The notes below the pieces were generated by a model. The model was not told the origin of the DNA, did not search any database, and was given only the letters and a program-made list of their open reading frames with translations. A stretch of 12,614 nt of DNA from an uncultured Pseudorhodoferax sp. (GTDB lineage: Bacteria; Pseudomonadota; Gammaproteobacteria; Burkholderiales; Burkholderiaceae), in NCBI GenBank assembly GCA_913776795.1, contig CAJYRH010000148.1, forward strand, positions 1 to 12,614, written 5' to 3'. The position numbers and the translations under genes are program-made. Position 1 is the first letter of the stretch. Each line of letters opens with the position of its first letter. This document shows positions 6,173 through 12,614 of this stretch, one piece after another.

Positions 6173-7153
6173 ATGCAACAAGACATCACACGCCGCCAGG
6201 CCCTGGCCTTCACCACACTTGCCATCGCCGCCCTGCCGGCGCTGGCGCAGCAGGAGTTCCCGAACAAGCCGCTGCGCGTGATCGTGCCCTACGCGCCGGG
6301 CGGTGGCACCGACACCATCGGCCGCCTCATGGCGACCAAGCTGGGCGAGAACCTGAAGGCCACCGTGGTGGTGGAAAACAAGCCCGGCGCGGGCGGCGTG
6401 ATCGGCAACGACATGGCTGCCAAGGCGCCGGCCGACGGACACACCATCCTGATGGCCATCACGGTCATGGTGCAGCACCCCGCCCTGATGCCCAAGCTGC
6501 CCTATGACCTGCTCAAGGATTTTCAACCGCTGGCCGTGGCCGCCCGCTCGGCCGACCTGCTGCTGGTGCACCGCGACGTGCCGGCCAACACGGTCGAGGA
6601 ATTCGTCAAGCTTGCCAAGGCCGACCCGCGCACCTACGCGCTGGGTTCCTATGGCAACGGCACCTCGGGCCACATCCATGCGGCCATGCTCAACAGCCAG
6701 GCCGGGCTGGACCTCGCCATCGCCCACTACAAGGGCGCGGGCCCGCTGATGGCCGATTTGCTGGGTGGTCAGGTCAAGGTGGGCTTTCTGGACTCGACCA
6801 CGGCCGCGGCCCAGGTCAACGGCGCCCGCGTCAAGGTGCTCGGCGTGACCGGCGCGCGGCGCTCCCCACTGGCCCCCAACGCGCCGACCTTCACCGAATT
6901 GGGGTACAAGTCCTTCGAGCCCTACGGCTGGTTCGCGCTGTTCACGCAAGCCGGCACGCCGCCGGCCATCACCAAGAAGCTGTCCGACGAGATGAACGCC
7001 ATCCTGGCCCAGCCCGAGGTGCGCAAGCGCCTGGAGGAACTGGGTCTGCTGCCAGGCGGTGAGCCCGTCGCCGAATTCGCCAAGGAGATGCGGCGCGATC
7101 TCGACATCTGGGGCCGCGTGATCCGCGAAGCCAACATCAAGATCGACCAATGA
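6173..7153 (+). CDS. Bug/TctC-family periplasmic solute-binding receptor
   Basis: 326 aa, the normal size for tripartite tricarboxylate transporter receptors. The N-terminus has twin arginines (TRRQALAF, 6-13), a hydrophobic stretch and a likely cut after ALPALA (residue 25), so export by Sec or possibly Tat is expected. The Bug hallmarks are FPNKPLRVIVPYAPGGGTD (29-47), with Asp47 in the ligand loop, and ENKPGAGGVIGND (68-80). Such receptors usually bind carboxylates. No membrane subunits (TctA/TctB) are encoded in this window, so it is an orphan receptor here, as is common in Burkholderiales. AAGGAGA (6159-6165) lies 7 bp before ATG 6173. Its stop overlaps the next start by 4 bp (ATGA). Its place after the ligase suggests it binds the operon's substrate, which is inference. 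Confidence 0.9.
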   Translation: MQQDITRRQALAFTTLAIAALPALAQQEFPNKPLRVIVPYAPGGGTDTIGRLMATKLGENLKATVVVENKPGAGGVIGNDMAAKAPADGHTILMAITVMVQHPALMPKLPYDLLKDFQPLAVAARSADLLLVHRDVPANTVEEFVKLAKADPRTYALGSYGNGTSGHIHAAMLNSQAGLDLAIAHYKGAGPLMADLLGGQVKVGFLDSTTAAAQVNGARVKVLGVTGARRSPLAPNAPTFTELGYKSFEPYGWFALFTQAGTPPAITKKLSDEMNAILAQPEVRKRLEELGLLPGGEPVAEFAKEMRRDLDIWGRVIREANIKIDQ

Positions 7154-7944
7154 ACCCCCGATTTTTCGACTTCAAGGGCCACCACGTCTTCGTGGCGGGC
7201 GGCTCCTCCGGCATCAATCTGGCCATCGCCGATGCGTTTGCGCAGGCCGGCGCCAAGCTGTCCATCGCCAGCCGCTCGGCAGAGCGCATCGCCGGCGCCG
7301 TGGCGCAGCTGCGCACGCACGGTGGCGAGGCCGAGGGCTACAGCGCCGACGTGCGCGATGCCGAGGCCATCGAGGCCGCGCTGCGCACCGCGCGCGAACG
7401 CTTCGGCCCCATCGACGTGCTCATCTCGGGTGCGGCCGGCAACTTCGTCGCGCCGGCGCTGGGCATGTCGGCCAAGGGCTTCAAGACCGTGGTCGACATC
7501 GACCTGCTCGGCGGCTTCAACGTGGTGCGGGGCGCCCATGCCTTTCTGCGCAAGCCCGGGGCCTCGGTGCTCAACATCTCGGCCCCGCAGGCGGCCAACC
7601 CGACGAAGCTGCAGGCGCATGTCTGCGCGGCCAAGGCCGGGCTGGACATGATGGTGCGCGTGCTGGCCATGGAGTGGGGGCCGGACGGCATCCGCGTCAA
7701 CTCGCTGGTGCCCGGCCCCATCGCCGGCACGGAGGGCATGAAGCGGCTGGCGCCCGATGCCGCGGCCGAGAAGCGGGTCACCGATTCCGTGCCGCTGGGC
7801 CGCATGGGCAGCACGCAGGAGGTCGCCAACATGGCACTCGTGCTGGCCTCGCCGCTGGCCAGCTATGTGACCGGCGCCATTCTCAACGTGGACGGCGGCA
7901 GCTCGCTGCCGGGCGGCCGCGACTTGGGCGCGAGCCCGCAATGA
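7150..7944 (+). CDS. SDR oxidoreductase resembling peroxisomal 2,4-dienoyl-CoA reductase
   Basis: 264 aa short-chain dehydrogenase. The nucleotide loop is AGGSSGIN (16-23), with Asn23 instead of the last Gly of the usual GIG. Arg42 after beta-2 (ASR) suggests NADPH. The canonical Tyr of Y-x-x-x-K is missing: Val158 stands four residues before Lys162 (HVCAAKAG). Loss of this Tyr, with GAAGNFVAP (94-102), FKTVVDID (111-118) and VEW-like AMEWGPDGIRVNSLVPGPIAGTEG, matches my recollection of the DECR/DECR2 family. That family reduces 2,4-dienoyl-CoA to a 3-enoyl-CoA with NADPH. ATG 7150 overlaps the receptor stop and has no clear ribosome binding site, so translational coupling is likely. A generic SDR role is the alternative. 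Confidence 0.8.
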   Translation: MNPRFFDFKGHHVFVAGGSSGINLAIADAFAQAGAKLSIASRSAERIAGAVAQLRTHGGEAEGYSADVRDAEAIEAALRTARERFGPIDVLISGAAGNFVAPALGMSAKGFKTVVDIDLLGGFNVVRGAHAFLRKPGASVLNISAPQAANPTKLQAHVCAAKAGLDMMVRVLAMEWGPDGIRVNSLVPGPIAGTEGMKRLAPDAAAEKRVTDSVPLGRMGSTQEVANMALVLASPLASYVTGAILNVDGGSSLPGGRDLGASPQ

Positions 7945-7961
7945 GCGAGGAGCAGCGATGA
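7941..7961 (+). other. Bridging 6-codon micro-ORF (MSEEQR) before the crotonase gene
   Basis: ATG 7941 overlaps the SDR stop and TGA 7959-7961 overlaps the crotonase ATG 7958. The stretch also contains the crotonase Shine-Dalgarno CGAGGAG (7946-7952). It repeats the pattern of the frames at 1429-1449, 3158-3274 and 4431-4502. Confidence 0.2.
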
Positions 7962-8734
7962 GCAAGATCCGTTTCGAACAACAGGGCGCCACCGCCATCC
8001 TGACGCTGGACGACGCGCCCGTGCGCAACGCGCTCTCGCCCGAGATGCGCGTGGAGGTGGCCGAGGTGGTCGAGCGCGTGCGCACCGACGCCGCCATCCG
8101 CGCCCTCGTGATCACGGGCGCCAACGGGCACTTCTGTTCGGGTGGCGACCTGCGCAACATCGCCAGCGTGGGCCTGGACAACGGCGGCTGGCGCGACCGT
8201 CTGCACCTGCTGCACGACTGGCTGGCCAAACTGCTGAGCCTGGACAAGCCCGTGGTCTGCGCGGTGGACGGCGCGGCCTACGGTGCGGGCTTCGGCCTGG
8301 CGCTGGCGGGCGACTTCGTCGTTGCCACGCCGCGTGCGCGCATGAGCGTTTCCTTCCTGAAGGTGGGCCTGGTGCCGGACTGCGGCATCTTCTACACGCT
8401 GCCACGCGTCGTCGGCCCGCAGCGCGCGCGTGAATTGATGTTGTCGGCGCGCGAGGTCAAGGCCGACGAGGCACTGCGCCTCGGCATTGCGATGGAGTTG
8501 GTGGAGCCGGACCAACTGCTGCCGCGCGCGCTGGCACTGGCCAGGAGCTTCGAAGGTGCCTCGCCGATGGCCGTGAGCCTGATCAAGCGCGCCTGCGCGT
8601 CCACAGGCGACCTGGTCGGCCAGCTCAATCTGGAGGCCGACGCCCAGGCGTTGGCCATGGGTTCGCCAGAGCACAAGAGCGCGATCCAGGATTTTTTGCA
8701 GAAGCGTCCGTCCAGGTTTTCCTGGCCTGGGTAA
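7958..8734 (+). CDS. Enoyl-CoA hydratase/isomerase (crotonase) family protein, isomerase-like active site
   Basis: 258 aa single-domain crotonase. The oxyanion-hole elements are HFCSGGDL (58-65) and GAAYGAGFGLALAGD (105-119). Aligned by eye to rat mitochondrial hydratase, the first catalytic Glu (Glu144) is replaced by Phe133, while the second (Glu164) is kept as Glu159 in ARELML. GLVPDCG (137-143) places Asp141 where PaaG and dienoyl-CoA isomerases have a catalytic Asp. An enoyl-CoA isomerase is therefore at least as likely as a hydratase. Its place next to a dienoyl-CoA-reductase-like gene supports this. It is the last gene of the operon, with CGAGGAG 5 bp before ATG 7958 and a nested inverted repeat directly after the TAA. 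Confidence 0.85.
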   Translation: MSKIRFEQQGATAILTLDDAPVRNALSPEMRVEVAEVVERVRTDAAIRALVITGANGHFCSGGDLRNIASVGLDNGGWRDRLHLLHDWLAKLLSLDKPVVCAVDGAAYGAGFGLALAGDFVVATPRARMSVSFLKVGLVPDCGIFYTLPRVVGPQRARELMLSAREVKADEALRLGIAMELVEPDQLLPRALALARSFEGASPMAVSLIKRACASTGDLVGQLNLEADAQALAMGSPEHKSAIQDFLQKRPSRFSWPG

Positions 8735-8769
8735 GCGCAACCCTCCGTCTGGCGTACAGACTGTTGCGC
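8735..8769 (+). terminator. Nested inverted repeat directly after the operon, possible terminator
   Basis: Outer arms GCGCAAC (8735-8741) and GTTGCGC (8763-8769) and inner arms GTCTG (8747-8751) and CAGAC (8757-8761) are exact complements. The loop is 5 nt, with a 5-versus-1-nt bulge between the two stems. It starts at the base after the TAA of the crotonase gene. There is no T-tract, so a Rho-dependent or mRNA-stabilising hairpin is as likely as an intrinsic terminator. Confidence 0.35.
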
Positions 8770-8852
8770 CGGCGCTGCGACAATGCGCGGTTTTGCCGTG
8801 GGGCGGTGCGCATGGGGCGCCCGTTGTCGTGCGGGCATCCGGGTGCTGGTCC

Positions 8853-10667
8853 ATGTGCAGGGCTCTGGTATGGCTGTGGGGGATCTGTCTGTGGCTCGGC
8901 GCCGGTGCGGTGTCGGCCCAGGCCGTGCAGGTCGTGCCGGGGCAGGGCCAGCTGGCGCTGCATGAGACCGCGGAGGTGCTCGAAGATCCCACCGGCCAAT
9001 TGACATTGGAGGCCGTGCGCGGCCAGCGCTTTGCGCCGCCCACGGGCGCCGTGTCCAGCTTCGGCTTCAAGTCGTCCGCCTACTGGTTCCGCTTCACGCT
9101 CGACAACCCGGGAGCCGCGGCACTGCAGCGGCTGCTGGTCCTGCGCACCAGCTGGTTGGACACGGTGGACCTGTACGCACCGGGGATGGATGGGCAGGCG
9201 GTGCACCGGCGCTTTGGCGACGCGCTGCCGTTTCACGAGCGCGAGGTGGACGCGCCGCATTTCGTGGTCGGCCTGCCGATCCCTCCCGGTCAGCACGCCT
9301 ACTACCTGCGCATCACCAGCACGCAGGCCTTCATGGTGCCCATGGAGCTTTGGGAGTTGAAGGCCTTCCACGAGAGCGACCGGCATTGGTCGGCCTACTA
9401 CGGCATGGTCTACGGCATTCTGGCCGTGATGGTGCTCTACAACGCCTTCATCTGGACGTCCACGCGCGACCGCAACTACCTGGCCTATTGCGCCTACCTG
9501 CTGTCGTTCCTTCTCATGAACACGTCCTACAACGGCTTTGCGTACCAGTACTTCTGGCCCGAATCGCCGCGCTGGAGCAACTGGGCGCACACACCGTTCA
9601 TCTTCGGCTTCCAGGCCGTGGCGCTGTGGTTCTCGATGCTTTTCCTGGAGTCGCGCGAGCGCATGCCCCGCGTGCACCGCGTGATGCAGCTCTACCTGGC
9701 CTTGCTGCTGGCAGCCTGGGTGCTGGTGACGCTGGTCGGCGAGCCAGTGGCCTACAACGCCGTGCCGGTCTACTTCATCTTCCTCGGCACGCCGCTGATT
9801 CTCTTGGCGGGCGTGCGCGCCTGGTGGCGCGGCTACCGGGCTGCGCGTTTCTTCGTGCTGGCGACCATGGCCAGCCTGGCCGGCGCCTTCGTCACCGCGC
9901 TGACCGTCAGCGGGCTGCTGCCTTACAGCTTCGTGCACTTCCATGCGGCCGAGTTCGGGATCCTCGTGGACGTGGTGCTGCTCTCGCTGGCGTTGGCTGA
10001 CCGCATCAACCAGCTCCACCAGCAGCGCCGCGCGGCGCAGGCGCTGGCGACGCGGCAGCGGCTGCAGGCCTCGTTCCACCTCGAGAAGGCCAACATCCGG
10101 CTCGAACAGCAGGTCCAGGAGCGCACGGCCGAGCTGGCGCGCGCGCGCGACGAGGCCGAGAAGCTCGCGCGGCTGGACGCGTTGACGGGGGTGGCCAACC
10201 GGCGTTCGTTCCAGGAGGTGGCCGAGCGCGAGTTCCTGCGCGCGCGGCGCTACGGGCATCCACTCGCGGTGCTGGTGTTCGACATCGATCTGTTCAAGCA
10301 GATCAACGACACCCATGGCCATGCGGCGGGCGACGCGGTGATCGGCGCAGTGGCCGGCATCGTGCGTGGCGCGGTGCGCGAGGTGGATTTCGTCGCCCGC
10401 ATCGGCGGCGAGGAATTCGCGGTGCTGCTGCCCGATGTGCAGCAGGCCGACGCGCAGAGCACGGCAGAGCGCCTGCGCGAACTGGTCGCCTCCTGGCGCG
10501 GCAGCTTCGACGGCCAGGTGCTGCGTTGCACGGCGAGTTTCGGCATCGCCACGTTGGCGGCGGACGATGCGGGCTTCGACGCCGTCCTGCACCGGGCCGA
10601 CGAGGCCATGTACACAGCCAAGCAGTCCGGCCGCGACCAGGTCAGCGTCTACGGCGCACCGTTCTGA
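8853..10667 (+). CDS. Membrane diguanylate cyclase: 7TMR-DISM sensor with GGDEF domain
   Basis: 604 aa from ATG 8853. A signal peptide (to about AVSA, residue 22) is followed by a periplasmic 7TMR-DISMED2-like domain (about 30-170) and seven membrane segments (about 182-383, 7TM_DISM type). Then come a coiled coil (about 385-440) and a GGDEF domain to the end. GGEEF is at 518-522, Asp477 in FDIDLFKQIND and Asp494 fit metal/GTP binding, and RxxD at 509-512 is the product-inhibition I-site. It should make c-di-GMP at the membrane in response to a periplasmic, possibly carbohydrate-like, signal. A longer in-frame start (TTG 8793 or GTG 8829) is possible, but only ATG 8853 gives a compact signal peptide. 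The ribosome binding site is weak. It lies 118 bp after the operon and is probably separate from it. Confidence 0.9.
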   Translation: MCRALVWLWGICLWLGAGAVSAQAVQVVPGQGQLALHETAEVLEDPTGQLTLEAVRGQRFAPPTGAVSSFGFKSSAYWFRFTLDNPGAAALQRLLVLRTSWLDTVDLYAPGMDGQAVHRRFGDALPFHEREVDAPHFVVGLPIPPGQHAYYLRITSTQAFMVPMELWELKAFHESDRHWSAYYGMVYGILAVMVLYNAFIWTSTRDRNYLAYCAYLLSFLLMNTSYNGFAYQYFWPESPRWSNWAHTPFIFGFQAVALWFSMLFLESRERMPRVHRVMQLYLALLLAAWVLVTLVGEPVAYNAVPVYFIFLGTPLILLAGVRAWWRGYRAARFFVLATMASLAGAFVTALTVSGLLPYSFVHFHAAEFGILVDVVLLSLALADRINQLHQQRRAAQALATRQRLQASFHLEKANIRLEQQVQERTAELARARDEAEKLARLDALTGVANRRSFQEVAEREFLRARRYGHPLAVLVFDIDLFKQINDTHGHAAGDAVIGAVAGIVRGAVREVDFVARIGGEEFAVLLPDVQQADAQSTAERLRELVASWRGSFDGQVLRCTASFGIATLAADDAGFDAVLHRADEAMYTAKQSGRDQVSVYGAPF

Positions 10668-10670
10668 AAC

Positions 10671-11822
10671 TCAGCCCGGGATGGTGCCGGGCAACAGGAT
10701 GCTGCGGTCGACCTTGTGGATGTCGGTGTGGCCGCAGAAGGCCATCGTCACGTCCAGTTCCTTGTGCAGGATCTGCAGGGCCTTGGTGACGCCGGCCTCG
10801 CCCATGGCGCCCAGCCCATAGGCCATGGCCCGGCCGATCATGGTGCCGCGCGCGCCGAGCGCCCAGGCCTTGAGCACGTCCTGCCCGCCGCGGATGCCGC
10901 CGTCCATCCACACCTCGGTCTTGCTGCCCACGGCGTCGACGATGGGCGGCAGCGCCTCGATGCTGCTGGGTGCGCCGTCGAGCTGGCGGCCGCCGTGGTT
11001 GCTGACCACGATGGCGTCGGCACCCACATCCACGGCCAGCTGGGCGTCCTCGGCCACCATGATGCCCTTCAGGATCAGCTTGCCGCCCCACTGCTTCTTG
11101 ACCCATTCGATATCAGCCCATGACAGGCGCGGGTCGAACTGCTCGTTGGTCCACGCCGACAGCGAGCGCATGTCGGAGACGCCCTTCACATGGCCCACCA
11201 GGTTGCGGAAAGTGCGGCGCTGCGTGCCCAGCATGCCCAGGCACCAGCGCGGCTTGGTCGCGAGGTTGACGATGTTGCGCAGCGTGGGGCGCGGTGGCGC
11301 CGTCAGTCCGTTCTTCAGGTCCTTGTGGCGCTGGCCGATCACCTGCAGGTCGAGCGTGAGCACCAGCGCGCTGCACCTGGCGGCCTTGGTGCGCTCGATC
11401 ATGCGGGCCATGGCGTCGCGGTCGCGCATCATGTAGAGCTGGAACCAGAACGGCGCGCTGGTGTTCTCGGCGATGTCTTCGATGGAGCAGATGCTCATGG
11501 TCGACAGCGTGAACGGGATGCCGAACTTCTCGGCTGCGCGCGCGGCATGGATCTCGCCGTCGGCATGCTGCATGCCCGTGAGGCCCACGGGCGCGATGGC
11601 CACGGGCATCTTCGCGGCCTGGCCGACCATGGTGGTGGCCGTGCTGCGGTTCTCCATGTTCACGGCCACGCGCTGGCGCAGCTTGATCTTGTGGAAATCG
11701 GCCTCGTTGGCCCGGTAGGTGCCCTCGGTCCACGAGCCGGAGTCGGCGTAGTCGTAGAACATGCGCGGCACGCGCTTTTCGGCCAGGACGCGCAGGTCCT
11801 CGATGGTGGTGATGACGGTCAT
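10671..11822 (-). CDS. lldD: FMN-dependent L-lactate dehydrogenase (alpha-hydroxy-acid oxidase family)
   Basis: 383 aa, full length for the FMN alpha-hydroxy-acid dehydrogenase family. It oxidises L-lactate to pyruvate at the inner membrane, passing electrons to the respiratory chain. SNHGGRQLDG (274-283) carries catalytic His276 and Arg279. Tyr25 (FYDYADSGS), Tyr130 (FQLY), Arg165 (QRHKD), Lys252 (LILKG) and Asp308 (DGGIRGG) fit the FMN and substrate positions of the family. It follows the lactate permease gene after 21 bp on the same strand, which supports lactate over other 2-hydroxy acids. Mandelate or glycolate remain possible. The stop faces the diguanylate cyclase stop with only 3 bp between. 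No strong Shine-Dalgarno is seen before its ATG (11822). Confidence 0.87.
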   Translation of the reverse strand: MTVITTIEDLRVLAEKRVPRMFYDYADSGSWTEGTYRANEADFHKIKLRQRVAVNMENRSTATTMVGQAAKMPVAIAPVGLTGMQHADGEIHAARAAEKFGIPFTLSTMSICSIEDIAENTSAPFWFQLYMMRDRDAMARMIERTKAARCSALVLTLDLQVIGQRHKDLKNGLTAPPRPTLRNIVNLATKPRWCLGMLGTQRRTFRNLVGHVKGVSDMRSLSAWTNEQFDPRLSWADIEWVKKQWGGKLILKGIMVAEDAQLAVDVGADAIVVSNHGGRQLDGAPSSIEALPPIVDAVGSKTEVWMDGGIRGGQDVLKAWALGARGTMIGRAMAYGLGAMGEAGVTKALQILHKELDVTMAFCGHTDIHKVDRSILLPGTIPG

Positions 11823-11843
11823 GGGGGTATTTTCTTTCTCAGA

Positions 11844-12614
<771 letters not shown>

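Noticed and set aside
4406..7150. 914-codon open frame on the minus strand across ligase, receptor and SDR start
   Set aside because: It is antisense to three genes with clear family motifs. The His/Gly/Arg/Ala-rich composition is typical of GC-driven shadow frames and shows no domain.
8755..8784. Possible promoter for the cyclase with GACAAT (8779-8784) as -10
   Set aside because: No acceptable -35 hexamer lies 16-18 bp upstream; the match is too weak to annotate.
8793..8852. TTG start adding 20 residues to the diguanylate cyclase
   Set aside because: The extension puts non-hydrophobic residues before the signal peptide. ATG 8853 gives a normal leader, although GTG 8829 cannot be fully excluded.
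8625..10592. 655-codon minus-strand frame over the diguanylate cyclase
   Set aside because: Antisense shadow; the plus strand has an intact signal peptide, 7TM region and GGEEF domain.

Overview
The window is high-GC DNA with dense same-strand gene packing. It looks like a chromosomal segment of a betaproteobacterium, most likely Burkholderiales/Comamonadaceae-like (Variovorax, Acidovorax and relatives). The main pointers are an orphan Bug-type periplasmic receptor inside a catabolic operon, the LctP/LldD pair, and the codon bias. The genus is an inference; no rRNA, tRNA, mobile element or CRISPR was seen.

Layout. (1) Bases 2-82 hold the C-terminal tail of an AraC-type regulator. (2) A 165-bp intergenic region (83-247) carries a 16-bp perfect palindrome and is the likely control region of what follows. 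(3) From 248 to 8734 lies a nine-gene plus-strand operon-like run: SCPx-type thiolase, inactive hotdog (MaoC-N) subunit, active MaoC hydratase, NAD-type SDR dehydrogenase, LCAD-like acyl-CoA dehydrogenase, acyl-CoA synthetase, Bug receptor, 2,4-dienoyl-CoA-reductase-like SDR, and a crotonase with isomerase-like residues. A nested inverted repeat directly follows the last stop. (4) From 8853 to 10667 lies a membrane diguanylate cyclase (7TMR-DISM plus GGEEF). (5) On the minus strand, converging with only 3 bp between stops, are lldD (10671-11822) and the C-terminal part of the lactate permease lldP (11844-12614, running off the window).

How the genes work together. The receptor would capture a carboxylate in the periplasm and the ligase would make its CoA ester. 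The acyl-CoA dehydrogenase would give the 2-enoyl-CoA, the MaoC pair would hydrate it to the (3R)-hydroxyacyl-CoA, the SDR would oxidise this with NAD, and the SCPx-like thiolase would cleave the 3-ketoacyl-CoA. The dienoyl-CoA reductase and isomerase-like crotonase would deal with pre-existing double bonds. This is the enzyme set of peroxisomal MFE-2/SCPx beta-oxidation, unfused and in one bacterial operon. The true substrate cannot be read from the sequence; an unsaturated and/or methyl-branched carboxylate is the working guess.

Smaller signals: several junctions are bridged by tiny open frames overlapping both neighbours by ATGA/GTGA. One ribosome binding site is a triple GGAGAC tandem repeat.
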